Shown piece after piece: positions 7,400-14,445 of a stretch of 15,953 nt of DNA. Position numbers and translations under genes: made by a program. This DNA comes from an uncultured Oscillospiraceae bacterium (GTDB taxonomy: Bacteria; Bacillota; Clostridia; Oscillospirales; Oscillospiraceae): assembly GCA_905236265.1 (NCBI GenBank), contig CAJOOV010000207.1, positions 1-15,953 on the forward strand. Direction: 5' to 3'. The stretch's first letter is position 1. Every line of letters starts with the position of its first letter. Below the pieces are notes generated by a model that was not told where the DNA came from, made no database searches, and worked only from the letters and a program-made list of their open reading frames with translations.

Positions 7400-10300
7400 A
7401 TGCAAAAGAAACCGAAGGTAGCCCTGTGGACCACCCTGACCGCCATCTTTGCGATTCTGCTTGTGGCGTCTATTGTGGCAAACTATGTGGCAAACATGTA
7501 CGCAACCACCATCAATGTGGCGCTGGACACCCCCACCTTCAAGGTGAAGGGCGGCACCGACGACGTTTATTTCCCCAGCGATTTCGCAACCGAGGCAGAC
7601 CGTGTGGCCTATGAGGAGGAGCTGTGCGCCACTGTGGAGAGCGAGGGCGCAGCCCTGCTGAAAAACGACGGCGCTGCCCTTCCCCTTGCCTCCGGGGCAA
7701 AGGTGAGCCTGTTTGCACGGGGCAGTGTGGATCTGATGTACGGCGGCACCGGCTCCGGCAGCGTGGACACCAGCAAGGCACCCACCATGAAGGACGCCCT
7801 CACCGCGCAGGGCATTGAGATCAATCAGGGGCTGTGGGACTGGTATGTGTCCACCGCTGACAAGTACAGCCGTGTGACCCCCGCCGCCATCTCCGACCAG
7901 CTCGCCGCCAATATCCAGTATGCCGTAAATGAGGCACCTTGGAGTGAGGTGGAGAGCGCCAACAACGCCACCTTCGCCGACTACGGCGACGCCGCCATTG
8001 TCATCCTCTCCCGCTCCGGCGGCGAGGGCGCTGACCTGCCTGACGGCGATACTGCCATCTCCATGATGGCCAACACCTCCGTTCAGGAGAAGGATCTGGA
8101 GGCGGGCACCAGCGACGGCGCAGTGACCATGGGCAACCTTCAGTATGCTGTGGGTCAGGAGGGCAGCGGCAACTATCTGGAGCTGAGTCAGGAGGAGATG
8201 GATCTCCTTGCCGGGCTGAAGGCGTTGAAGGACGCAGGCACCTTCAAGAGCATTGTCGTGCTGCTGAACACCTCCAACGCCATTGAGCTGGACTTCCTCA
8301 ACCCTGAGATCTGCGGCGTGGACTACGGCGTGGACGCCTGCATGTGGATCGGCGACGTGGGACAGACCGGTGCCAACGGCGTGGCCGCCCTGCTCTCCGG
8401 CGCAGTGGCTCCCTCCGGCTCTCTGGTGGATACCTATCTCTATGACAACCTGACCAACCCCGCCTCCCACAACTTCTACTCCCAGCCCTACACCAACGCC
8501 GCCGAGCTGGGCCTGCTCACCGACGGGGCTGACGTACAGGGAATGTACAGCGTGTATCAGGAGGGCATCTATCTGGGCTATCGTTACTTCGAGACCCGCT
8601 ATGAGGATGCCGTCATGGGCACCGGCAACGCCGGGGATTATGACTACGCCAGAACCGTGGCCTACCCCTTCGGCTATGGCATCAGCTATACCACCTTCCA
8701 GTACAGCGACTTCAATCTCGCTGAGAACAACGACAGCTTTGATGTGACTGTCACCGTGACCAACACCGGCGCTGTGGCGGCGAAGAAGACGGTTCAGGTC
8801 TACTTCCAGTCCCCCTTCAACGACTATGACAAGACCAACGGCATTGAAAAGGCGGCAGTGGAGCTGTGCGGCTTTGCCAAGACCGACGTGCTGGAGCCCG
8901 GCGCTTCCGCCACCGTCACCGTCAATGTCCCCAAGAGTGAGCTGCGCACCTATGACGCAAACAACGCCAAAACCTACATTCTGGATGCCGGGGACTACTT
9001 CTTCACCGTGGCCAACGGCGCACACGAGGCTGTGAACAATATCCTCGCCGCCAAGGGCTACAGCGTGGCCAACGGCATGACCGACAACGGCGACACCGCT
9101 CTGGTGGGCAAGTGGGTGAATGACGCTCTGGATACCCAGATTTTCGCCACCGCCCCTACCGGCGCTGCAATCACCAACCTCTTTGACGAGGCTGACCCCA
9201 ACAAGAGCTCCGTCTCTCCCGGCGAAGTGACATGGATGAGCCGCACGGACTGGGCAGGCACCTATCCCTCTGCTCCTGTGGTGCTCTCCGCCAATGACGC
9301 ACTGGCAGCAGCTCTTGCCTTCACCCAGTATAACCCCGCCGACCACGCAGATGCCGCCATGCCCACCCTGGGCGCAGACAACGGCGTGAATCTGGCAGCG
9401 ATGATCGGCAAGGAGTACGACGACGCTCAGTGGGATGCCCTGCTGGACGAGCTGACCTTCGACGAGATGGTGCAGACCATCACGCTGGGCTTCCACAACA
9501 CCAAAATGTGCCGCTCCATCAACAAGGCTGCCACCAAGGACGAGAACGGCCCTCAGGGTCTCACCGCAGGTCTGGTGGGCGGCGTGTCCGGCATGTGCTA
9601 TACCTCTGAGGACATCATGGCCGCCACCATGAACGTGACCCTGATGGAGGATGTGGGCCGTCTCATCGGCGAGGACTGCCTTGGCATGGGCTACTCCGGC
9701 CTGTACGGTCCCGGCGTGAATATGCACCGCACCGCCTATTCCGGACGTAACTTCGAATACTATTCCGAGGATCCCTTCGTGGCAGGCACCATCTGCGCCG
9801 CCGAGACAAGGGGCATCCAGTCCAAGGGCGTGTATGTCTACCTCAAGCATGTTGCCCTCAACGATTCCGAGTCCAGCCGCCGGGGCGTGAACACATGGCT
9901 CAACGAGCAGACCGCCCGTGAGATCTATCTGGAGGACATTGACAAGGCAGTGACCGACGGCGGCGCATGGTGCGTCATGTCCGGCTTCAACCGCTGGGGC
10001 GCCCAGTGGTGCGGCGAGTATTACAACCTCCAGACCGCCTACCTCCGGGGCGAGCTGGGTATGCGGGGCATGAGCATCACCGACTTCTCCGGCCTGAGCC
10101 AGTATATGGACGTAGCCGACGGCATGATCGGCGGCTCTGACATCTGGGACAGCCCCATGCCCATGATCCATACCGCAGCCGCAGGCGCATTTGCCTCCGA
10201 CCCCTATCTGGTGAGCGAGATGCGGGAGTCCATGCACCGCATCCTCTACACCGTGGTGAACTCCAACGCCATGAACGGCTGGAACGAGAGCACCGAGATC

Positions 10301-10426
10301 GTAGACGTGACCCCCTGGTGGCAGATGGCATTCTATGCCCTCATCTGCTGCACCGCAGTGCTCACCGTGGTTGGCGCAGTGAATCTGACCAAAAACGTGA
10401 AGCGCAAGAAGGCCATGAAGCAGTAA
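7400..10426 (+). CDS. Permuted GH3 beta-glycosidase tethered to the membrane at both ends
   Basis: A 1008-residue protein. It starts with MQKKPK and a transmembrane segment (about 9-33). The GH3 C-type domain comes first (about 75-430): AEGAALLKN-like start, YGGTGSGSVD, and ILSRSGGEGADL with Glu209 as the likely acid/base. A fibronectin III-like domain follows YPFGYGISYTTF (about 422-540). The GH3 N-type barrel comes last (about 685-950), with LYGPGVNMHR, KHVALNDSESSRR and the nucleophile Asp895 in MSITDFSG. This domain order is reversed relative to common GH3 enzymes and matches the permuted beta-glucosidases known from Ruminococcus albus and Butyrivibrio. A second transmembrane segment (about 974-998) precedes the basic tail KRKKAMKQ. 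Both ends being basic places the catalytic part outside the cell. It probably removes beta-glucosyl or xylosyl units; the substrate is unproven. GAGGAGG lies 7 nt before ATG 7400. Confidence 0.9.
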   Translation: MQKKPKVALWTTLTAIFAILLVASIVANYVANMYATTINVALDTPTFKVKGGTDDVYFPSDFATEADRVAYEEELCATVESEGAALLKNDGAALPLASGAKVSLFARGSVDLMYGGTGSGSVDTSKAPTMKDALTAQGIEINQGLWDWYVSTADKYSRVTPAAISDQLAANIQYAVNEAPWSEVESANNATFADYGDAAIVILSRSGGEGADLPDGDTAISMMANTSVQEKDLEAGTSDGAVTMGNLQYAVGQEGSGNYLELSQEEMDLLAGLKALKDAGTFKSIVVLLNTSNAIELDFLNPEICGVDYGVDACMWIGDVGQTGANGVAALLSGAVAPSGSLVDTYLYDNLTNPASHNFYSQPYTNAAELGLLTDGADVQGMYSVYQEGIYLGYRYFETRYEDAVMGTGNAGDYDYARTVAYPFGYGISYTTFQYSDFNLAENNDSFDVTVTVTNTGAVAAKKTVQVYFQSPFNDYDKTNGIEKAAVELCGFAKTDVLEPGASATVTVNVPKSELRTYDANNAKTYILDAGDYFFTVANGAHEAVNNILAAKGYSVANGMTDNGDTALVGKWVNDALDTQIFATAPTGAAITNLFDEADPNKSSVSPGEVTWMSRTDWAGTYPSAPVVLSANDALAAALAFTQYNPADHADAAMPTLGADNGVNLAAMIGKEYDDAQWDALLDELTFDEMVQTITLGFHNTKMCRSINKAATKDENGPQGLTAGLVGGVSGMCYTSEDIMAATMNVTLMEDVGRLIGEDCLGMGYSGLYGPGVNMHRTAYSGRNFEYYSEDPFVAGTICAAETRGIQSKGVYVYLKHVALNDSESSRRGVNTWLNEQTAREIYLEDIDKAVTDGGAWCVMSGFNRWGAQWCGEYYNLQTAYLRGELGMRGMSITDFSGLSQYMDVADGMIGGSDIWDSPMPMIHTAAAGAFASDPYLVSEMRESMHRILYTVVNSNAMNGWNESTEIVDVTPWWQMAFYALICCTAVLTVVGAVNLTKNVKRKKAMKQ

Positions 10427-10447
10427 GGCTCCATCCTGTACCTTCCG

Positions 10448-10473
10448 CCCCCCACCTCTTCGGAGGTGGGGGG
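10448..10473 (+). other. UUCG-capped intercistronic hairpin between GH3 and transporter genes
   Basis: CCCCCCACCTC (10448-10458) and GAGGTGGGGGG (10463-10473) form a perfect 11-bp stem closed by a TTCG tetraloop, giving C(UUCG)G in RNA, an exceptionally stable cap. What follows is AATGTAACAG, not a T run, so it is not a classical terminator. It begins 22 nt after the GH3 stop and ends 12 nt before the transporter ribosome binding site. It may protect the upstream message from 3' exonucleases or reduce downstream expression. Confidence 0.65.
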
Positions 10474-10501
10474 AATGTAACAGATGAGGTGAGTGCAACG
10501 T

Positions 10502-12067
10502 ATGAGTGAAAACGCCCCTGTGTCCGGGATGAACCGGGCAAAAACCTATCAGCTGGTGCTGTTCCCTCTGAACAACGGCGCCACCAATGTGTATTATGTG
10601 CTGGTGCTGAGCTATATTGCCACCTTTGGCGCAAATATCCTCACGCTGGGCACAATCTTTGCCTCCGTCATGGTGACAGCCATGCGTCTGGCCGATGCCA
10701 TCACCGACCCGATTATCGGCGCACTGATGGATCGCACCAACGGCAAATTCGGCAAGTTCCGCCCCTTTATGGCAATCGGAAACGCCATTATGGCAGCCTC
10801 GGTGCTGGTGCTGTACTGCATCACCCCCATGATTCCGGACACCATGATGTGGTTTCGATATGCTGCATTTGTGGCACTGTACTTCGTCTGGGTGATCGGC
10901 TACACCTTCCAGACCTCCTGCACCCGTGCAGGGCAGACCGTGCTGACCAACGACCCCAAGCAGCGCCCCCTGTTCACCATCTTCAACACCGTAGGCTCCC
11001 TGCTGGGCATGGGTGCCATGCAGTTCTTCGCCCCCATTCTTGCCCGCTCCTTTGAGGGGGGCTATTCCTCCGCAGCCTTTTTCCGGGCGCTGGCTCCTGT
11101 GGGCATTGCGATCTCCATCGCCCTGACCGTGCTGGCGATTATCGGCATCTGGGAGAAGGATCAGCCCAAATACTTCGGCATCGGCGGCGACAAGGCGGAG
11201 AAGGTCAAAATCAGCGAATATCTGGAGATTATCAAAAACAACAACCCCATGCAGCGCCTGATGGTGGCAGGAGCCGGGTGCAAGCTGGCGCTGTCCATTG
11301 CCACGAATACCACGGTTTTGTGTATGCTCTACGGCTGTATGATGGGCAACTATGACGGGCTTTACCTGCCTATGATGGTGCTGGGCTATGTCTGCTCCGC
11401 TCCCTTCTTTGTCCTCACCGTGCGCACCTCCCAGAAGCACGGACAGAAGGCATCCCTTCTGCGGTATGTGTCCGTGGCGCTGATCTGCTATGTGGGCGTG
11501 CTGGCGCTGCTGCTGCTGTGGAATCCCGACAACCCCGCCATGCACCTGAGCTTCTTCGGAGAGCATGGTCTGAGCTTGAATTTGTACACGATCTTGTTTA
11601 TAATCTTCTTCGGTGTGGGCTACGGTGCCTATTACGCAACGGCGGATATGCCCATTCCCATGGTGGCGGACTGCTCCGACTATGAGACCTACCGCTCCGG
11701 CAAGTATATCCCCGGCATTATGGGAACCCTGTTCTCTCTGGTGGATAAGCTGGTGTCCTCCCTCTCCGCTACGGTGGTGGGAATCTCCGTGAGCCTCATC
11801 GGGCTGGACATCCTGCCCACACAGTATGACCCCTATACCCCCGGCATGAACGTGGTAGTGATCGTGCTGTTTTGCATCATCCCCATGGTGGCGTGGTCTG
11901 CGACGCTGCTGGCCATGCGCAACTACGCCCTGACCGGCGAGAAGATGAACGAGATTCAGGCCGTCAACCATGCCCGCCGTACTGCCATTGCAGGCGGTAT
12001 GACCATGGAAGAGGCCATGCGTACCATTCAGACGGTGGAGGACATCCCCGCCCAATCCAATACCTGA
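10502..12067 (+). CDS. GPH-family (glycoside-pentoside-hexuronide) cation symporter
   Basis: A 521-residue integral membrane protein of the MelB/UidB group within the major facilitator superfamily, with about twelve hydrophobic segments. The signature region RLADAITDPIIGALMDR (about 62-78) contains Asp65 and Asp69, which align with the cation-site aspartates of MelB. The following loop TNGKFGKFRPFM is the typical GPH cytoplasmic motif. It would import a glycoside or uronide with Na+ or H+, feeding the cytoplasmic GH2 enzyme and UxuB/UxuA. ATG 10502 is chosen because GAGGTGAG (10486-10493) sits 8 nt upstream; a GTG at 10493 overlaps that site. The uxuA gene follows after 23 bp, so co-transcription is very likely. 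The cargo cannot be told from the sequence. Confidence 0.9.
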   Translation: MSENAPVSGMNRAKTYQLVLFPLNNGATNVYYVLVLSYIATFGANILTLGTIFASVMVTAMRLADAITDPIIGALMDRTNGKFGKFRPFMAIGNAIMAASVLVLYCITPMIPDTMMWFRYAAFVALYFVWVIGYTFQTSCTRAGQTVLTNDPKQRPLFTIFNTVGSLLGMGAMQFFAPILARSFEGGYSSAAFFRALAPVGIAISIALTVLAIIGIWEKDQPKYFGIGGDKAEKVKISEYLEIIKNNNPMQRLMVAGAGCKLALSIATNTTVLCMLYGCMMGNYDGLYLPMMVLGYVCSAPFFVLTVRTSQKHGQKASLLRYVSVALICYVGVLALLLLWNPDNPAMHLSFFGEHGLSLNLYTILFIIFFGVGYGAYYATADMPIPMVADCSDYETYRSGKYIPGIMGTLFSLVDKLVSSLSATVVGISVSLIGLDILPTQYDPYTPGMNVVVIVLFCIIPMVAWSATLLAMRNYALTGEKMNEIQAVNHARRTAIAGGMTMEEAMRTIQTVEDIPAQSNT

Positions 12068-12090
12068 GAGTTGAAAGGAGTTGACCTGCG

Positions 12091-13176
12091 ATGAAAATGG
12101 GCTGGCGCTGGTACGGTGAGGGCAATGACCCCATCACCCTGCAGGACATCAGGCAGATTCCCGGCGTGGAGAGTATTGTCTGGGCGCTGCACCACAAGAT
12201 GCCCGGCGAGATCTGGGAGGAAGCAGAAATCAAAGAGGTGGTAGACCAGATTCACGCCTATGGCTTTGACGCTGAGGTGGTGGAATCCGTCAACGTCCAC
12301 GACGACATCAAGATCGGCCTGCCCACACGGGATGCTCTGATTGAGAACTACAAGACCTGTATCCGCAATCTGGGCAAGTTCGGCGTGAAGGTGATCTGCT
12401 ACAACTTCATGCCCATCTTTGACTGGACGAGAACCGACCTGTTCCACCCGGTGGGGGACGGCTCCACCGCCCTGTTCTATCAGAAGGACATGATTCAGGA
12501 CGACTACAAGGCCATGGCGGAGTACATCCTGAACTTCACCGAGAAGTATAACATGACCTTCCCCGGCTGGGAGCCGGAGCGTATGGCCAAGCTGGACGAG
12601 CTGTTCAAGGCCTATGCCCCGGTCACCAAGGATATGCTTTGGGACAACCTGAAGTATTTTCTGGAGGCCATTATGCCCACCTGTGAAGAGGCGGGGATCA
12701 AAATGGCCATTCACATGGATGACCCCCCATGGGACATCTTCGGTCTGCCCCGGCTGATGGTGGACGAGGCCGCCTGCGACAAGCTGCTGAAAATGGTAGA
12801 CCATCCCTGCAACTGCCTCACCCTCTGCACCGGCAGCCTGAACGCCAACCCGGCAAACAACTGCGCCGACATCATCCGCAAGCACTGTGACCGCATTGCC
12901 TTCGGCCATGTGCGCAACATCCACCACTTCCCCAACGGCGACTTCTCCGAGGCCGCCCACCGGGACTGCTGCGGCGAGACAGGGATTATTGAAGTGCTGA
13001 GAGCCTATCACGACTGCGGCTTTGAGGGGTATCTCCGCCCCGACCATGGCCGTCAGCTCTGGGAGGAAGGCCCCGGCAATTGCCGTCCCGGCTATGGCAA
13101 GTATGACCGGGCGCTGGGCATTCAGTATATGATGGGCGTCTGGGATCTGTTGGAGCGTCTGGACGGAAAAGCCTGA
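12091..13176 (+). CDS. uxuA: D-mannonate dehydratase
   Basis: A 361-residue protein, the usual length of Gram-positive UxuA. It converts D-mannonate to 2-keto-3-deoxygluconate in the cytoplasm, using a divalent metal (Mn or Fe). The start MKMGWRWYGEGNDPITLQDIRQIPGV is diagnostic. Metal-ligand candidates His208 (AIHMDDPPW), Cys246 (LTLCTGSL), His273 (AFGHVRN) and Asp318 (RPDHGR) are in the order and approximate spacing known for the Streptococcus suis enzyme. The tail PGYGKYDRALGIQYMMGVWDLLE is also typical. The AAAGGAG site (12074-12080) lies 10 nt before the ATG. It sits 23 bp after the transporter and 39 bp before the SDR gene, as part of the same operon. Confidence 0.95.
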   Translation: MKMGWRWYGEGNDPITLQDIRQIPGVESIVWALHHKMPGEIWEEAEIKEVVDQIHAYGFDAEVVESVNVHDDIKIGLPTRDALIENYKTCIRNLGKFGVKVICYNFMPIFDWTRTDLFHPVGDGSTALFYQKDMIQDDYKAMAEYILNFTEKYNMTFPGWEPERMAKLDELFKAYAPVTKDMLWDNLKYFLEAIMPTCEEAGIKMAIHMDDPPWDIFGLPRLMVDEAACDKLLKMVDHPCNCLTLCTGSLNANPANNCADIIRKHCDRIAFGHVRNIHHFPNGDFSEAAHRDCCGETGIIEVLRAYHDCGFEGYLRPDHGRQLWEEGPGNCRPGYGKYDRALGIQYMMGVWDLLERLDGKA

Positions 13177-13215
13177 GAACCATTTGACTGTATCATTTGA
13201 AAGGAAGTCTTTAAC

Positions 13216-14061
13216 ATGATGAATCTGCCTTTGAACATTGATTTTTCCGGAAAAGTAGTGGTAGTCACCGGCGCCGGCGGCGTGCTGTGCGGCGATATGG
13301 CACGGGCATTTGCACAGGCAGGCGCAAAGGTTGCTGCGCTTGACCTGAACGAGGATGCGGTGAAGAAGCTGGCTGACGAGTGCAAGGCCGAGGGTTATAT
13401 CTGCGAGGGCTACAAGGCCAACGTGCTGGAGCCGGAGGCGCTGGCCGCCGTGCATGAGAAGGTGCTGACTGACCTTGGCCCCTGCGACATTCTCATCAAC
13501 GGCGCCGGCGGCAACAATCCCCGTGCCACCACCGACAACGAATATCAGCACGAGGCGCAGGAGGGTCAGAAGACCTTCTTCGATCTGGACGCAGGCGGCG
13601 TGGACTTCGTGTTCAAGCTGAACTTCCAGGGCACCCTGCTGCCCACTCAGGCCTTTGCAAAGGATATGGTGGAGCGCAAGAGCGGCTGCATTCTCAACAT
13701 CTCCTCCATGAATGCCTACACCCCCCTGACCAAGATTCCTGCCTACTCCGCCGCCAAGGCCGGTATCTCCAACTTCACCCAGTGGCTGGCCACCCACTTT
13801 GCCGGAACCGGCATCCGCTGCAACGCCATTGCCCCCGGCTTCCTTGTCTCCAACCAGAACCGCGCCCTGCTGTTCAACCCGGACGGCACCCCCACCAAGC
13901 GCTCTGACAAAATCCTCCGCAACACCCCCATGAATCGCTTCGTGGACTCTGCCGAGCTGCTGGGCGGCGTGTTCTTCCTGTGCGACGACAAGGCTGCCAG
14001 CGCCATCACCGGCGTGGTGCTGCCCATCGACGCAGGCTTTGCCGCTTACTCCGGCGTGTAA
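13216..14061 (+). CDS. uxuB: SDR-family fructuronate reductase (D-mannonate oxidoreductase)
   Basis: A 281-residue short-chain dehydrogenase. The nucleotide-binding motif is VVVTGAGGVLCGDMA, with Asp at the end of the second strand (ALDLN) favouring NAD(H). NGAGG follows in place of NNAG. The catalytic triad is Ser164, Tyr177 and Lys181 (SSMNAY...PAYSAAKAG). SDR enzymes of this type next to uxuA reduce fructuronate to mannonate, as Bacillus subtilis UxuB/YjmF does; the E. coli UxuB is from an unrelated family. The specific assignment rests on the uxuA neighbour plus the long insert after NNPRATTDNEY, which is characteristic of this subgroup. AAAGGAAG (13200-13206) precedes the first of two tandem ATG codons (13216 and 13219). 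It is the last gene of the operon, ending before the palindrome/terminator at 14149. Confidence 0.82.
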   Translation: MMNLPLNIDFSGKVVVVTGAGGVLCGDMARAFAQAGAKVAALDLNEDAVKKLADECKAEGYICEGYKANVLEPEALAAVHEKVLTDLGPCDILINGAGGNNPRATTDNEYQHEAQEGQKTFFDLDAGGVDFVFKLNFQGTLLPTQAFAKDMVERKSGCILNISSMNAYTPLTKIPAYSAAKAGISNFTQWLATHFAGTGIRCNAIAPGFLVSNQNRALLFNPDGTPTKRSDKILRNTPMNRFVDSAELLGGVFFLCDDKAASAITGVVLPIDAGFAAYSGV

Positions 14062-14123
14062 TCTCCCCCGTCACGAAAGGGTTTGATACCAGTCCCTCTA
14101 TGTATGCCCTTTGGGCAGATGCC

Positions 14124-14212
14124 TCCCCCTTGGGGGGAGGCAAGAAGAAATGCGTATTTTCAGCACTTTGCGTTGAAAATACGCATTCTTTTTCCCCCTT
14201 CCCAAAGGGGCG
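14124..14212 (+). repeat. Imperfect palindromic intergenic element (MITE/REP-like candidate)
   Basis: The left arm (14124-14162) and right arm (14174-14212) are reverse complements: the inner 14 bp (AATGCGTATTTTCA / TGAAAATACGCATT) match perfectly and the outer 24 positions match at about 17. The left arm also contains a compact hairpin, TGCCTCCCCC (14120-14129) with GGGGGAGGCA (14132-14141). The CCCCCTT...AAGGGG style resembles dispersed intergenic palindromes seen in gut Clostridia. Copy number in the genome is unknown. The element carries the operon terminator. Confidence 0.5.
14149..14194 (+). terminator. Strong terminator of the glycoside/uronide operon
   Basis: A perfect 14-bp stem (14149-14162 with 14174-14187), loop of 11 nt, is followed by CTTTTTC (14188-14194). 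With a one-base bulge the stem extends a few pairs outward. It lies 88 bp after the SDR stop codon. An A-rich flank on the left (GAAGAA) suggests it could also act on the opposite strand. Confidence 0.75.
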
Positions 14213-14338
14213 GGCTTGGGGCAAGCGGAGAAAGACTGGAACAAAGCCTTCCCCTCCGGCAAATGGGGGATGAGGGGGTTCTTCCTCCGGCCTCTCTTTT
14301 GGGACAAGTCGTGTTCCGCCCCACAAAAAACCAAAAAG
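14213..14338 (+). other. Gene-free GC-rich intergenic stretch
   Basis: No convincing coding sequence is seen here. A second small hairpin is possible between CCCCTC (14251-14256) and GAGGGG (14272-14277). The segment ends in an A-rich run (14325-14337) just before the CRP/FNR-type dyad. With the palindrome before it, this accounts for the 384-bp gap between the SDR gene and nrfA. Confidence 0.4.
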
Positions 14339-14354
14339 TGTGACGTACGTCACA
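14339..14354 (+). promoter_or_regulatory. CRP/FNR-family operator upstream of nrfA
   Basis: TGTGACGTACGTCACA is a perfect 16-bp palindrome of the form TGTGA-N6-TCACA, the classic CRP/FNR-superfamily site. Its centre (14346.5) is 41.5 bp upstream of the start predicted from the -10 box at 14376, the exact class II activator position. Candidate binders are an HcpR-type nitrosative-stress regulator or another FNR-like protein; none is encoded in this window. Confidence 0.75.
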
Positions 14355-14375
14355 GACTGAAAGCCGGGAATGGGA

Positions 14376-14381
14376 TACAAT
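14376..14381 (+). promoter_or_regulatory. nrfA promoter -10 box with no recognisable -35
   Basis: TACAAT at 14376-14381 predicts a start near 14388. The hexamer 17 bp upstream (CAGACT, 14353-14358) does not resemble TTGACA, so the promoter probably needs an activator, matching the dyad at -41.5. The leader is about 58 nt and contains a small hairpin, GGGGCA (14406-14411) with TGCCCC (14420-14425). Confidence 0.65.
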
Positions 14382-14445
14382 AGATAAGGAGAATAAGCTA
14401 ATGTGGGGGCATGTCTCATTGCCCCGGAGAAAGGAGAGGAGCAGG

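Noticed and set aside
5288..12055. A 2255-codon open frame on the minus strand.
   Set aside because: It is in codon register with three well-supported sense genes and its translation is low-complexity (His, Gly, Val, Ala and Gln rich) with no recognisable domain. It is explained by avoidance of TTA/CTA/TCA codons.
12028..13797. A 589-codon open frame on the minus strand across uxuA and the SDR gene.
   Set aside because: Same register effect over two recognised sense genes, with no family resemblance.
14401..14445. Upstream in-frame start for nrfA at ATG 14401 with its own AAGGAG.
   Set aside because: The predicted transcript start (about 14388) would cut into that ribosome site, and ATG 14446 has a longer, better placed purine-rich site. 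Not excluded if transcription starts further upstream.
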